DNA of 64,000 bases. Origin: Mycobacterium gastri. GTDB lineage: Bacteria > Actinomycetota > Actinomycetes > Mycobacteriales > Mycobacteriaceae. The notes below the pieces were generated by a model. That model was given only the letters and a program-made list of their open reading frames with translations, was not told the origin of the DNA and ran no database searches. Location: contig NZ_LQOX01000118.1 of the NCBI RefSeq assembly GCF_002102175.1, positions 62,001 through 126,000 on the forward strand. The letters are read 5' to 3'. Positions 16,218-26,386 of the stretch are shown piece by piece. The translations under genes were made by a program, and so were the position numbers. Position 1 is the first letter of the stretch; each line of letters begins with the position of its first letter.

Positions 16218-19200
16218 TTAGGGCGCGGGTTCGGGGTCGGTGTCGCGGGCTTGCCAGTGGCGTTGGCCGGTGGCGCCCGAATCGTCGGCGTGGTCGAAAT
16301 GCCGGGGTGCCGTCTCGTCGGGTGCCGACATCGATGATCGGGCCCCGCCGGGACCGACGACGCCCTCGCGCCGGTCCCCGGCTGCCGATGTGCCGTTGGG
16401 CGGCAGCAGCAGGGCGCGAACCAGCCGGCGAGGCCCGTAGGCCCGCAGCATCCGACTCGCCGGGCGCGGCCGCACTCGCTGCGGCCACCAGAACCAGCGT
16501 CCCAGCAACGCGGCAATGGACGGTGTCATGAACGAGCGCACGATCAACGTGTCGAACAACAAGCCCAGCCCGATGGTGGTGCCGATCTGACCGATAATCC
16601 GCAGATCGCTGAACACGAACAGGGACATGGTCACGGCGAACACCATGCCGGCGGCCGTCACCACTCCGCCGGTGCCGGCCATCGCGCGGATGATCCCGGT
16701 ATTGAGCCCGGCTCCGATTTCTTCTTTGAGCCGTGAGATCAGCAACAGGTTGTAATCCGATCCCACGGCCAGCAGCAGGATCACCGACATCGCCAATACC
16801 AGCCAGTACAACTCGATGCCGAAGATGTCCTCCCATACCAGCACCGACAGGCCGAAAGAGGACCCCATGGACAGCAGCACCGTCCCGACGATGACGGCCG
16901 CGGCGACGACACTTCGGGTGATGAGCATCATGATGATCACGATCAGGCTGATCGCGGCCACTCCGGCGATCAGCAGGTCGTAGGTGGCGCCCTCTTGAAT
17001 GTCGCGGAACGTCGCCGCAGTACCACCCAGATAGATCGCGGCACCCTGCAACGGAGTGCCTTTGATGGCCTCCCGCGCCTCATCCTTGATCTGCTCGACC
17101 CGGGCGATACCGGCCGATGTCGCGGGATCCCCCTCCAGGGCAATGATGAAGCGGGCCGCTTTGCCGTCCGGCGACAAGAACATCTTGAGGCCGCGCTGGA
17201 AGTCGGGATTCTTGAAGGCCGACTGCGGCAGATAGAAGGAGTCATCGATCTGCGCGGCGTCGAAGACCCGGCCCATCGCGCCGGGATCCTTGCTACCCGA
17301 ATCGGACTCGTCATAGAACGACTGCAACGTCCCGTGCCAGACAACCAACATGTCCCGCATGATCGTCATCGTGTCTATCATCGGCGGCATCTGGGCGCGC
17401 ATTTGCGGCAGGAGTTTCACCAGAATATCCATGTCGGTGACCAGATATTCCAGTTTCTCGCTCATCTGGTCGACGTTGTCGATCATGTCGAATATTGATC
17501 TGATCGACCAGCAGACCGGGATCTCGTAGCAATGTTTGTCCCAGTAAAAGTAGCTGCGAATCGGCCGGAAGAAGTCTTCGAAATCCGCGATGTGATCTCT
17601 CAATGTGTTGGTGATATTCGACAGATCGTGGGTGAGGTGATCCATGTCGACGGTATTATCGATGACTTCACCCATGAGTTCGTACATGGTCTGCATGGTC
17701 GCAATGGAGACATCCATCGCCTGTACCTGCACCAGCATGTCGTCCATGCGCGCCTTCATGAACTGCATGTTTTCGGTGTTCGACACACCCTGCATGCTGA
17801 TGATGAACGGTATCGAGGTGTGCTTGATGGTTGTTCCCAACGGCCGGGTAATCGCTTTGACTTGTTCGATGCCGCGACTGTGATAAATGTTTTTGGCAAT
17901 CTTGTCCAACACCAGCATGTCCACCGGATTACGCATATCGTGATCGGTCTCGACCATCAGCACCTCGGGGTTCAGCCGGGCCCGCGAGAAATGCCGGCCC
18001 GCCGCCGCATCCCCGACGTTGGACGGCATGCTGGCCGGCATGAACTTGCGCAGATCGTATGTCGTCTTGTAGCTGGGCAACGCCAGCAGCCCGATAAATG
18101 CGATCACGCAGGTCGCGGCAAGAACCGGCCCCGGCCAGCGGACGATTGCCGTTCCCACGCGCCGCCATCGCCGGGTGTTCATTCTCCGTTTGGGGTCGAA
18201 AAGCTTGAAGAAACTGCCGATGGCCAGCACGGCGGGCCCAAGCGTAAGGGCCGCGAAGACCGCGACAAGCATGCCTATCGCGCAGGGCGGGCCGAGTGTA
18301 TTGAAATACGGGAGCCGGGCGAAGCTCAGGCAATACATGGCGCCGGCAATGGTCAATCCGGAGCCCAAGATCACGTGGGCGGTCCCATGGAACATCGTGT
18401 AGAAAGCGGTCTCGCGATCCTCGCCGGCGTTGCGCGCTTCGTGGTAACGACCGAGCATGAATATCGAGTAGTCCGTGGTGGCCGCAATGGCCAGCAGGAC
18501 CAGCAGATTGGTTGCGAAGGTGGACAGACTGAATACGTTGTGGTCGGCGAGAAATGCAATGGTCCCCCGGATTGCCCCCAGGTCAATCCCGACCATGATC
18601 AAGACCAGAAACGCAGTGACCACTGAGCGGTAAATGAAAAGCAGCATCACCGCGATCACCAGGCTGGTGATCGCGGTAACCTTGGCGATACTTTTGTCCC
18701 CGGCCTCGGCCTGGTCCGCATTCAATGCCGACGGACCGGTGACATAGGCTTTGACCCCCCGCGGCGGCGGTGTGCTGTCCACGATACGCCGCACGGCGTG
18801 CACCGATGCGTACGCTTGGGTCTCATTGCTACCGACGAGGTACACGACGACATACGCGGCTTTGTCGTCCGCGCTCTGCGATCCCCCGGCGGTTAACGGA
18901 TCACCCCAGAAGTCCTGAATGTGCGCGACGTGCCTGGTATCAGCCGAAAGCCTTTTCATCAACTCGCCGTAAAATTGGTGCGCCTCATCGCCGAGTGGCT
19001 CATCGCTTTCCAGCACAATGGTCACGGCATTATCGGAGTCGAACTCCTTGAATACTTGGCCGACGCGCCTTATCGCCTCGATCGACGGCGCGTCGCTGGG
19101 GCTCATCGATACCGAGTGGGCCTTTCCCACCGCTTCCAGCTGCGGAACGGCGAGATTGACGATCGCGGTAAATCCCAGCCATAACAACAGGATCAGCACC

Positions 19201-19268
19201 GCAAAACGGTGGATCAATCGCGGCAGAAGCGGGCGCTTCGGCGCCGCTGCGCCATCCCGTTCGCTCAT
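16218..19268 (-). CDS. mmpL2: MmpL-family RND lipid transporter
   Basis: 1016 residues. Two RND halves: a first helix ([21 protein letters not shown]), an extracytoplasmic domain, then a helix bundle with [17 protein letters not shown]; a large second loop (about 410-745) with helical coiled stretches; and the second bundle with [16 protein letters not shown]. The paired Asp-Tyr motifs form the proton relay of MmpL proteins. The cytoplasmic C-terminus is long, Arg/Pro-rich and disordered. The ATG at 19268 overlaps the mmpS stop (ATGA), so the two are translated together. By position it corresponds to mmpL2 (Rv0507). The exported lipid is unknown. Confidence 0.93.
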   Translation of the reverse strand: MSERDGAAAPKRPLLPRLIHRFAVLILLLWLGFTAIVNLAVPQLEAVGKAHSVSMSPSDAPSIEAIRRVGQVFKEFDSDNAVTIVLESDEPLGDEAHQFYGELMKRLSADTRHVAHIQDFWGDPLTAGGSQSADDKAAYVVVYLVGSNETQAYASVHAVRRIVDSTPPPRGVKAYVTGPSALNADQAEAGDKSIAKVTAITSLVIAVMLLFIYRSVVTAFLVLIMVGIDLGAIRGTIAFLADHNVFSLSTFATNLLVLLAIAATTDYSIFMLGRYHEARNAGEDRETAFYTMFHGTAHVILGSGLTIAGAMYCLSFARLPYFNTLGPPCAIGMLVAVFAALTLGPAVLAIGSFFKLFDPKRRMNTRRWRRVGTAIVRWPGPVLAATCVIAFIGLLALPSYKTTYDLRKFMPASMPSNVGDAAAGRHFSRARLNPEVLMVETDHDMRNPVDMLVLDKIAKNIYHSRGIEQVKAITRPLGTTIKHTSIPFIISMQGVSNTENMQFMKARMDDMLVQVQAMDVSIATMQTMYELMGEVIDNTVDMDHLTHDLSNITNTLRDHIADFEDFFRPIRSYFYWDKHCYEIPVCWSIRSIFDMIDNVDQMSEKLEYLVTDMDILVKLLPQMRAQMPPMIDTMTIMRDMLVVWHGTLQSFYDESDSGSKDPGAMGRVFDAAQIDDSFYLPQSAFKNPDFQRGLKMFLSPDGKAARFIIALEGDPATSAGIARVEQIKDEAREAIKGTPLQGAAIYLGGTAATFRDIQEGATYDLLIAGVAAISLIVIIMMLITRSVVAAAVIVGTVLLSMGSSFGLSVLVWEDIFGIELYWLVLAMSVILLLAVGSDYNLLLISRLKEEIGAGLNTGIIRAMAGTGGVVTAAGMVFAVTMSLFVFSDLRIIGQIGTTIGLGLLFDTLIVRSFMTPSIAALLGRWFWWPQRVRPRPASRMLRAYGPRRLVRALLLPPNGTSAAGDRREGVVGPGGARSSMSAPDETAPRHFDHADDSGATGQRHWQARDTDPEPAP

Positions 19269-19702
19269 GCCGATGTCACCTGGCAAAAGGTCAGGGCTTT
19301 GGGTCTGGTGACCGACCTTTCGTCCTTGACGGTGCCGTTCACGATGATCCGGCAGCCGATGGTGTCGGCAGCGCTCTGCGCCATCAGGTTCACACTGACC
19401 GCGGGCAGCGTCGTGGTGACCGTCTGCGACCACGGCAGCGGCACGTCCGGCAGCTGCAGCACGTGGGCGTCGGGGTCCAGGTAGGCGATCCTCGCGGTCG
19501 GGGCGGGGCCGAAAACTTCGTAGATCACTTGCTTCGGGTTGAACAGCGGGACATCGATAACGGCCTTGGCCATCACGGCGGGATGCTCATGCGCGCCGAA
19601 GACCCGGTGCAGCCGATAAATACCGAGCGCCGCGACAATCGCCACGGCTGAGACGGCCAACAGCAACCACATTCGTTTCACAACGCTGGTAACCGGACTC
19701 AT
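19265..19702 (-). CDS. mmpS2: MmpS-family accessory protein
   Basis: 145 residues with one N-terminal membrane helix ([20 protein letters not shown]) and a periplasmic beta-rich domain: [39 protein letters not shown] and a C-terminal [15 protein letters not shown] ending in the cysteine-containing LTFCQVTSA. These are standard MmpS features. It forms an operon with the mmpL gene (4-nt overlap) and would assist lipid export. The ATG at 19702 follows GAGGGTGAGG; a longer frame to 19750 lacks a ribosome binding site. Confidence 0.92.
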   Translation of the reverse strand: MSPVTSVVKRMWLLLAVSAVAIVAALGIYRLHRVFGAHEHPAVMAKAVIDVPLFNPKQVIYEVFGPAPTARIAYLDPDAHVLQLPDVPLPWSQTVTTTLPAVSVNLMAQSAADTIGCRIIVNGTVKDERSVTRPKALTFCQVTSA

Positions 19703-19951
19703 CCTCACCCTCGTGCTCCGCCACCGGGTCCACACCATAGACTGCGGCATCGGGTGCGTCGCCCCCGGCTCGCCCCAATCAAGGAGTGTGCTCGAGAGCG
19801 CCCATTGCGCGAATCTGAACCTCCCGAAATCTCCACGTGCGTGCTAATCCTGCGTTCGCAGCGTAGACGCTACCGCCGACTTGCTAAATGCATTTCGGAT
19901 TTCAGACAAACCTCGTTACCGGTGCCCCGGGCGGCGGCCGGATCCGACGGG

Positions 19952-22129
19952 TCACAGCAGCTTCTCCAGGGTGATGGGCAAATCGGTGACGCGTCTGCCG
20001 GTGGCGTTGAACACGGCATTGGCGATCGCTGCGGGTACCGCGACGATCACCAACTCGCCGAGCCCCTTGACCCCGATCGGGTCGGCAATCGTATCCTCGG
20101 CCGGCAAAAAGGTCGCGTCCAGCGCGGGAACGTCGGCGTTGACCGGAACCAGGTAATCCGACATATTCGCATTGACTATCCGGCCGTCGCGGTAATCCAG
20201 CTCCGTCCGCTCCAGCAACGCCATCCCGATCCCGCCGACCATGCCCCCAATCGCCTGACTGTGTGCGAGTTTGGGATTGATCACCCGGCCGGCGTCGTAG
20301 CACGCAAACATGCGGCGGATCCGTACCGTCGGCAGTAAACGGTCGACGACGACCTCGGCGAATACGGCTCCGTAACTGTAAGTGGAGTATCGGCGGTCGG
20401 CGTCGTCCGGCGTCCAGGTCTGTTGTGAATCCAAACCGGACCAGCCGCGGCGAAGCAACAGGTCCTGATACGACTCGCCGCGCGCGGCCCCGGCCCCGAA
20501 AGCCGTGGCGAACATGCGGCCGTCGACAACCACCACGTCCTCCGGACGCAGGCCGCTCAGCGGGGATCGCGGGTCGGTGACCGCCGTGCGAATGAACTTG
20601 TCGCGCAGTATGTTCGCGGCGGTATACACCGCAGAACCCACACTGGCCATGGTTCGGGAGGCCGAGTGCGGGGGTGCCGGCGGAAAACTGCTATCACCCA
20701 ACGCGAACCGCACCCGGCTCAGCGGCATTCCGAGGGCATCCGCGGCGACCTGCGTCATCGACGTATAGGTCCCGGGCCCCATGTCGCTGGTTCCGCATTG
20801 CACCTCGGCGGTGCCATCGGCGAAAACCCTTGCGATCGCAGCGCATTGGCTGCGATACGTGTAATAGGCCGCGGCCGCCACCCCGATCCCGACGAAGTGA
20901 TCGCCCTCGCGGGTGGCGCCGGGCGCCGGATTGCGCCGATCCCATCCGAACCTCGCCGCGCCCCGGGTCAGGCATTCGGTAAGCCGCCGGGTGGAAAACG
21001 GCATTCCGTTGGTCTGGTCGACATCGGGTTCGTTGCGCATCCGCAATTCGATCGGGTCCATGCGCAGGCGGTGCGCCAGATCGTCCATGGCGCACTCGAG
21101 CGCAAATGCTCCGGTGACGGCGCCGGGGCCCCTCATGAACCAGGGCAGGCCGACGTCCAACGGCACCACGCGATACGTCGAACGCATGTTGGGGACGCGG
21201 TAGAGCAGTCGCGGACTGCGGACCAGTCCGTCCTCATAGTCTGCGTACCTGGCCGTCTCCGTGTGCCCTTCGTGGATCATCGCCCTGAGACGCCCGGATT
21301 CGTCTGCCCCGATCGCCAAGCGCTGCCGACTGGTAGGCCGGTATCCGATTGCGCTGTACATCTGCCTGCGAGTCAAAACCAGCTTGACGGGTCGTCGCAT
21401 CCGGCGAGCCGCGAAAGCGGTCAGCACTTGATGCGGCCAGGTCCGGCTGGCGCTACCGAACGCACCGCCCACGAACGGCGAGATCAGCCGGACGTGATCT
21501 GTGGGTAGGCCGAAGGCGTCGGCATAGAACTGTTGGGCTGCGCTGATGTCTTGCACCTTGTCCCATACCGTGAGCCGGTCGCGCTCCCAGGTGGCAATCG
21601 TCGCCGGCATCTCCATGGGGTTGTGATCGTTGCGCGCGATGCTGAACCGCAGGTCCGTCATCACCGAGGTGCGAGCAATCGCCTGATCGGCAAACCCGCG
21701 CGAATAGTCGCGGATGAACCGGCCGGGTCGCTTGACCGCTTGTGCCGCATCAATATCGGTCAACGGCGGCCGACTCGAATACCGGATGTCGACCAGTTCC
21801 GTCCCGTGGAGCGCCGACTCGACCGCTGTCGCGATCACCACGGCGACCGGCTGTCCGAAGAAGGACACCAGCCCGGTGTCGAAGGGCAGCTTCACCCCGG
21901 TGAAGTCGGTCAGCACGGCGAGCACGTCGGGCTGCCGCAACGCGGCACCGGCGTCCATGCGCTTGATCCCGCCGCATGCCACCGTGCTGCAGACCAGTGC
22001 GGCGTAGAGCAATCCGGGAATCTGGTTGTCGGCGGCGTAGCTGGCCTTGCCGGTCACCTTCAGCGGGCCGTCCACCCGGCTGACCGGCTGGCCGGCGACG
22101 ATCTGCGCGGCGGTGAATGCGTGGGTCAT
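19952..22129 (-). CDS. paoC: Molybdenum hydroxylase large subunit (PaoC-like aldehyde oxidoreductase)
   Basis: 725 residues, xanthine dehydrogenase family, molybdopterin-binding subunit. An N-terminal hammerhead domain (VSRVDGPLKVTGKASYAAD) is followed by cofactor-binding stretches (FVGGAFGSASR, CGTSDMGPGTYTSMTQVAAD) and the catalytic glutamate in GVKGLGELVIVAVPAAIANA near the C-terminus. Similarity in layout to the periplasmic E. coli PaoC/YagR suggests oxidation of aldehydes to acids. ATGA overlap with the FAD subunit. The operon stands between the serB1 and mmpS2 counterparts, where M. tuberculosis has nothing similar. Confidence 0.9.
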   Translation of the reverse strand: MTHAFTAAQIVAGQPVSRVDGPLKVTGKASYAADNQIPGLLYAALVCSTVACGGIKRMDAGAALRQPDVLAVLTDFTGVKLPFDTGLVSFFGQPVAVVIATAVESALHGTELVDIRYSSRPPLTDIDAAQAVKRPGRFIRDYSRGFADQAIARTSVMTDLRFSIARNDHNPMEMPATIATWERDRLTVWDKVQDISAAQQFYADAFGLPTDHVRLISPFVGGAFGSASRTWPHQVLTAFAARRMRRPVKLVLTRRQMYSAIGYRPTSRQRLAIGADESGRLRAMIHEGHTETARYADYEDGLVRSPRLLYRVPNMRSTYRVVPLDVGLPWFMRGPGAVTGAFALECAMDDLAHRLRMDPIELRMRNEPDVDQTNGMPFSTRRLTECLTRGAARFGWDRRNPAPGATREGDHFVGIGVAAAAYYTYRSQCAAIARVFADGTAEVQCGTSDMGPGTYTSMTQVAADALGMPLSRVRFALGDSSFPPAPPHSASRTMASVGSAVYTAANILRDKFIRTAVTDPRSPLSGLRPEDVVVVDGRMFATAFGAGAARGESYQDLLLRRGWSGLDSQQTWTPDDADRRYSTYSYGAVFAEVVVDRLLPTVRIRRMFACYDAGRVINPKLAHSQAIGGMVGGIGMALLERTELDYRDGRIVNANMSDYLVPVNADVPALDATFLPAEDTIADPIGVKGLGELVIVAVPAAIANAVFNATGRRVTDLPITLEKLL

Positions 22130-23103
22130 GGCAGTGCCGCCACCGTGGCCAACTGCTTTTCGACGGTGCGCTGGAGAAGTTCGACCTTGAAACCGTTCTC
22201 CCGCAACGGTTGGGCGCCGGCAACCGAAAGTTCGGCGGCGCGGCGGAACAGGCCCGCGTCGATCGGGCGGCCCCGCAGCTCCCTTTCGACGGCCGGTAAC
22301 CGCCACGGGACGGTGGCGACGCCGCCAACAGCGACCCGCGCGCTGCGGATCGTGCCGGCGACGATGTCGAGTGCCACGGCCGCCGAGGCCAGCGCAAATT
22401 GGTATGACTGGCGATCGCGCACCTTGAGATATCCGGACCGGCGGGCCTCCGGCCCGAGAGGTACCTCGATCCCGACGATCAGCTCGCCCGGATCGAGGTT
22501 GTGCTCGCAGTGCGGTGAGTCACCTGGCTGGCGGAAGAGCTCCGCCAACGCAAATCGCCGCTGCCCGGCGGCCCCCCGACTGACGACGACGGCGTCCAAT
22601 GCAATCAGCGCAACCGCGAGGTCTGAAGGGTGGGTAGCGCTGCAGTGCCGGCTGGTACCGAGGATTGCGTGGGTGCGGTTACGTCCGTCGATCGCCGAGC
22701 AGCCGGTGCCCGGGGCGCGTCGGTTGCATGCGGCCGACACGTCGCGGAAATACAGACACCGCGGGCGTTGCAGCAGATTGCCGCCGATCGATGCCATGTT
22801 GCGCAGCTGAGGGGAGGCGCTGAGCTCCAGGGCCTGACTGATCACCGGGACTTGGTGCCGGACGACAGGGTGCGCGGCAAGGTCGGACATCCGCACCAGA
22901 GATCCGACGCGAATCATTTCCGGCTGCACGTCGATCCAGCGGTACGGAAGCGCGTTGATGTCGACCAGCGAATCGGGGCGTTCGACCGATTCCCTCATCA
23001 AGTCCACCAGCGTGGTGCCCCCGGCGATATAACGGGCACCGGCAGCCGCTGCCCGCAACGCCGCCTGTTCGTCGGCGGCCTTGAGGTAGTGGAACGGGAA
23101 CAC
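22126..23103 (-). CDS. paoB: Molybdenum hydroxylase FAD subunit with extra cysteine cluster (PaoB-like)
   Basis: 325 residues. FAD-binding domain of the CO dehydrogenase medium-subunit type: ARYIAGGTTLVDLM and ASPQLRNMASIGGNLLQR bind FAD. Between them and the rest lies an insert with cysteines in RPRCLYFRD, AACNRRAPGTGCSAI and TSRHCSATHPSD; this is the pattern that holds an additional [4Fe-4S] cluster in PaoB/YagS and 4-hydroxybenzoyl-CoA reductase. The C-terminal CO_deh_flav_C domain is complete. It starts 3 bp after the 2Fe-2S subunit gene and overlaps the large-subunit gene by 4 nt. Confidence 0.9.
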   Translation of the reverse strand: MFPFHYLKAADEQAALRAAAAGARYIAGGTTLVDLMRESVERPDSLVDINALPYRWIDVQPEMIRVGSLVRMSDLAAHPVVRHQVPVISQALELSASPQLRNMASIGGNLLQRPRCLYFRDVSAACNRRAPGTGCSAIDGRNRTHAILGTSRHCSATHPSDLAVALIALDAVVVSRGAAGQRRFALAELFRQPGDSPHCEHNLDPGELIVGIEVPLGPEARRSGYLKVRDRQSYQFALASAAVALDIVAGTIRSARVAVGGVATVPWRLPAVERELRGRPIDAGLFRRAAELSVAGAQPLRENGFKVELLQRTVEKQLATVAALP

Positions 23104-23106
23104 GTG

Positions 23107-23697
23107 CTACCGGTCTCGTGCCACGGTTGCGACCGCGTTCACGATGTTGGTGTAGGCACCGCAACGACAGATGTTGCCGCTCATCCACTCTCGTATTTCC
23201 GCGGGCGAGCCCGCGTGCCCTTCGGCGATACAACCCACGCCGGACATGATTTGCCCGGGAGTGCAGTAGCCGCACTGGAAGGCGTCCTCGTCGATGAACG
23301 CTTGTTGCAGCGGATGGAGTCCGCCGCCCGAACCGGCCAAGCCCTCGATGGTGGTGATCTGCGCACCCTCGTGCATGACTGCCAGAGTCAGGCAGGAGTT
23401 GATCCGCCGACCGTCGACCAGCACCGTGCAGGCACCGCATGCGCCGTGGTCGCAGGCCTTCTTGGTGCCGGGCAGTCCCGCCCGCTCGCGCAGCATGTCC
23501 AGCAGCGACGTGCGGTTGTCGACGGCGATTTCTCGAGGTTCGCCGTTGATCTCGGCCCGCACCACAGCGGTGTGAACTTCGTCCTGGACGGTTCGCTCGG
23601 ATCCGGCAACGGTAGTGACGGCGACGACACCGCCCACGGCGACGGAGGCACTCACGAACGTCCGGCGATTGACTCGAAACCCAAGTCGGTCGTCCAC
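23107..23697 (-). CDS. paoA: Molybdenum hydroxylase [2Fe-2S] subunit with Tat signal (PaoA-like)
   Basis: 196 residues. A twin-arginine signal (VNRRTFVSASVAVGGVVAV) precedes a plant-type [2Fe-2S] domain (CDHGACGACTVL plus a fourth Cys in INSCLTL) and a second all-helical [2Fe-2S] domain (QCGYCTPGQIM, NICRCGAYTNIV). The Tat signal implies that the assembled, cofactor-loaded complex is exported folded, as for E. coli PaoABC. The GTG at 23697 lies 6 nt from a TACAGT -10 element (23704-23709 on the minus strand), so the operon mRNA may be leaderless. No dedicated chaperone (PaoD/XdhC type) gene is adjacent. Confidence 0.9.
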   Translation of the reverse strand: MDDRLGFRVNRRTFVSASVAVGGVVAVTTVAGSERTVQDEVHTAVVRAEINGEPREIAVDNRTSLLDMLRERAGLPGTKKACDHGACGACTVLVDGRRINSCLTLAVMHEGAQITTIEGLAGSGGGLHPLQQAFIDEDAFQCGYCTPGQIMSGVGCIAEGHAGSPAEIREWMSGNICRCGAYTNIVNAVATVARDR

Positions 23698-23877
23698 GGA
23701 TCCACTGTAGAAGTGCAGCTCGCAACATCGTTGATAAACTCGGATCCCGGCCCGTGTTCGTCTCGTGCCAGCCTGGAAAACCTCCCCAACACATTTGCCG
23801 GATAGGGTTTATGTTGGCCGCAGTGTTGGCCACGGTGTCGCCCACCGGCCGGGTACCGCGATTGTGAGAGGTTTCTG

Positions 23878-24801
23878 ATGGCTTCCTCTGATCTGGGTGA
23901 TCTGGGCGCCTCGAATCGCATCCCTGGCGCCGACCTGGAGTCGGTGGCCGCAAACGCCAGCGCCGAACGCGCCCTCGACGGCCTGCGCGCCACCGCCGCT
24001 GCCGCCGCCGAGGATCGTCCGCAGCCGCCGATCGATCTGACCGCCGCGGCGTTCTTCGATGTGGACAACACCCTGGTCCAGGGCTCATCGGCGGTGCACT
24101 TCGGCCGAGGGCTGGCCGCCCGTCGTTACTTCACCTACCGCGATGTCCTGGGCTTCGTTTATGCGCAGGCCAAGTTCCAGCTGCTCGGCGTGGAGAACAG
24201 CGATGACGTCGCAGCCGGGCGGCGCAAGGCACTGGCCTTCATCGAGGGCCGTTCGGTGGCCGAGCTGGTGAACCTGGGCGAGCAGATTTACGACGAATTC
24301 ATCGCCGACAAGATCTGGCCGGGCACCCGCGAGCTCACCCAGATGCATCTCGACGCCGGTCAGCAGGTTTGGCTGATCACCGCCACGCCGTACGAGCTCG
24401 CGGCCACGATCGCCCGCCGGCTCGGCCTGACCGGCGCTTTAGGCACTGTCGCGGAGTCCGTCGACGGGGTGTTCACCGGCCGGCTGGTCGGCGATATCCT
24501 GCACGGCACCGGCAAGGCTCACGCGGTTCGGTCGCTGGCCATCCGGGAAGGCCTCAACCTCAAACGCTGCACCGCTTACTCCGACAGCTACAACGACGTG
24601 CCGATGCTGTCGCTGGTGGGCACCGCCGTAGCCATCAACCCGGATTCACGCCTGCGCAGTCTGGCCCGCGAACGGGGATGGGAAATTCGGGATTTCCGAA
24701 CCGCGCGCAAGGCCGCCCGGATCGGGGTGCCGTCGGCCCTGGCGCTGGGCGCGGCCGGTGGCGCATTGGCCGCTCTAGCGTCCCGACGCCAATCACGCTG
24801 A
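23878..24801 (+). CDS. serB1: HAD-superfamily IB phosphatase (SerB1-like)
   Basis: 307 residues. All four HAD motifs are visible: [13 protein letters not shown] (nucleophile Asp), [10 protein letters not shown] (motif II Thr), a lysine in HGTGKAHAV (motif III) and [13 protein letters not shown] (motif IV acids). The C-terminus ends in an alanine-rich hydrophobic segment ([19 protein letters not shown]). It is annotated as phosphoserine phosphatase in relatives, but HAD-IB proteins beside mycolate genes may act on other phosphoesters, so the serine role is not proven. The ATG at 23878 follows AGAGG. It heads a same-strand set with the dehydratase and cmaA2. Confidence 0.85.
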   Translation: MASSDLGDLGASNRIPGADLESVAANASAERALDGLRATAAAAAEDRPQPPIDLTAAAFFDVDNTLVQGSSAVHFGRGLAARRYFTYRDVLGFVYAQAKFQLLGVENSDDVAAGRRKALAFIEGRSVAELVNLGEQIYDEFIADKIWPGTRELTQMHLDAGQQVWLITATPYELAATIARRLGLTGALGTVAESVDGVFTGRLVGDILHGTGKAHAVRSLAIREGLNLKRCTAYSDSYNDVPMLSLVGTAVAINPDSRLRSLARERGWEIRDFRTARKAARIGVPSALALGAAGGALAALASRRQSR

Positions 24802-24846
24802 TAAGCTGCGCCGCTGAGCACACATTCGAGCAGAGAGCGCAGCGGC

Positions 24847-25347
24847 ATGACACTCCCCCAGGAAGCCGAAGGACTCATCGGCAAGAATTACCGCGCCCCG
24901 GACTACTTCGAAGTCGGACGGGAGAAGATCCGCGAATTCGCGGCCGCGGTCAACGACGAGCACCCGGCGCACTACGACGAGGCGGCCGCGGCCGAGGCGG
25001 GCTATCCCGCATTGGTGGCCCCGCTGACCTTCCTGGCGGTGGCCGGGCGGCGCGTGCAGATGGAGATTTTCACCAAATTCAGCATTCCGATCAACATCGC
25101 CCGGGTCTTCCACCGCGACCAGAAATTCCGGTTCCACCGCCCGATCCTGGCCGGCGACAAGCTGTTCTTCCATACTTACCTAGACTCTGTGATCGAGTCA
25201 CACGGCACGGTGCTAGCCGAGATTCGAAGTGAAGTCACAGATGCCGACGGAAAGCCGGTCGCCACCGGCGTCGTCACCATGTTGGGGGAAGCAGCGCACC
25301 ACGAGGCCGAGGCCGATGCCACCGTGGCGGCAATTGCAGCTATTTGA
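24847..25347 (+). CDS. Single hot-dog dehydratase, HadA-like (Rv0504c-like)
   Basis: 166 residues. MaoC/FAS1-like N-terminal dehydratase domain: [51 protein letters not shown], then [20 protein letters not shown]. This is the same build as HadA/HadC of FAS-II, which pair with HadB to dehydrate 3-hydroxyacyl-ACP in mycolate synthesis. No HadB-type partner is encoded here, so any partner would be in trans. It lies 45 bp after serB1 and 33 bp before cmaA2, suggesting a lipid role. Confidence 0.85.
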   Translation: MTLPQEAEGLIGKNYRAPDYFEVGREKIREFAAAVNDEHPAHYDEAAAAEAGYPALVAPLTFLAVAGRRVQMEIFTKFSIPINIARVFHRDQKFRFHRPILAGDKLFFHTYLDSVIESHGTVLAEIRSEVTDADGKPVATGVVTMLGEAAHHEAEADATVAAIAAI

Positions 25348-25363
25348 AACAAGTTGAAACAAG
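25344..25363 (+). repeat. 10-bp direct repeat at the 5' side of cmaA2
   Basis: TTGAAACAAG occurs twice in tandem, the first copy overlapping the stop codon of the dehydratase gene. It ends 17 bp before the cmaA2 ATG and contributes AT-rich sequence just upstream of the ribosome binding site. Confidence 0.8.
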
Positions 25364-25380
25364 AAGGTAGGGTCCGTTCA

Positions 25381-26289
25381 ATGACGTCCCACGGTGAAAC
25401 TGGTGGCACGCAGCTCAAGCCACCGGTCGAAGCAGTCCGTTCCCACTACGACAAATCCAACGAGTTCTTCAAGCTTTGGCTTGACCCGTCGATGACGTAC
25501 AGCTGCGCGTACTTCGAAGAGCGCCCCAACATGACGTTGGAAGAGGCGCAGTACGCCAAACGCAAACTTGCCCTGGACAAGCTGAACCTCGAGCCGGGCA
25601 TGACGCTGCTCGACATCGGCTGCGGCTGGGGCGCCACCATGCGCCACGCGGTGCAGGAGTACGACGTCAACGTGATCGGCCTGACGCTCAGCGAGAACCA
25701 GTACGCCCACGACGTGGCCAAGTTCGAAGAGATCGACAGCCCCCGCCGCAAAGAGGTGCGGATCCAGGGCTGGGAGGAATTCGACGAGCCGGTCGACCGG
25801 ATCGTGTCACTCGGCGCGTTCGAGCACTTCGCCGACGGCGCCGGCGACGCCGGGTTCGAGCGCTACGACACCTTCTTCAAGAAGTACTACAGCTTGACAC
25901 CCGACGACGGCCGGATGCTGCTGCACACGATCACCATCCCCGATGCCGACGAGGCCAAGGAGCTCGGCTTGACGTCGCCGATGAGCCTGCTGCGCTTCAT
26001 CAAGTTCATCCTGACCGAGATCTTCCCGGGCGGTCGGCTGCCCAAGATCTCGCAGGTCGACCACTACTCGTCCAACGCCGGCTGGAAGGTCGAGCGCTAC
26101 CACCGCATCGGCGCCAACTACGTTCCGACGCTGAACGCGTGGGCCGATGCGCTCGAGGCGCACAAGGATGCGGCGATCGCCCTCAAGGGGCAGGAGACCT
26201 ACGACATCTACATGCACTACCTGCGGGGCTGCTCGGACCTGTTCCGCGACCACTACACCGATGTTTGCCAGTTCACACTGGTGAAGTAG
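25381..26289 (+). CDS. cmaA2: Mycolic acid cyclopropane synthase
   Basis: 302 residues, exactly the CmaA2 length. SAM methyltransferase of the mycolate cyclopropanase family: [28 protein letters not shown] motif [33 protein letters not shown], the active-site region [20 protein letters not shown], and the [13 protein letters not shown] lid. The longer insert after AFEHFADG (GAGDAGFE) and the end CQFTLVK distinguish CmaA2 from PcaA. In M. tuberculosis CmaA2 makes the trans-cyclopropane on oxygenated mycolates and shares the cis activity. The start at 25381 follows AGAAGGTAGGG; the frame opens 27 nt earlier but only from a TTG. Confidence 0.95.
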   Translation: MTSHGETGGTQLKPPVEAVRSHYDKSNEFFKLWLDPSMTYSCAYFEERPNMTLEEAQYAKRKLALDKLNLEPGMTLLDIGCGWGATMRHAVQEYDVNVIGLTLSENQYAHDVAKFEEIDSPRRKEVRIQGWEEFDEPVDRIVSLGAFEHFADGAGDAGFERYDTFFKKYYSLTPDDGRMLLHTITIPDADEAKELGLTSPMSLLRFIKFILTEIFPGGRLPKISQVDHYSSNAGWKVERYHRIGANYVPTLNAWADALEAHKDAAIALKGQETYDIYMHYLRGCSDLFRDHYTDVCQFTLVK

Positions 26290-26386
26290 CGCTCCGCATT
26301 GTGCTTTCAGTCGCGAACGTGACGCCACGACGAATTCCGGCCCGGATTTTCGCCGTGGCGTCACTCTCGCGCGGACTAACGAAGCC

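Noticed and set aside
25378..25710. 110-codon minus-strand frame in the cmaA2 5' half
   Set aside because: Shadow of cmaA2 without any recognised protein feature.
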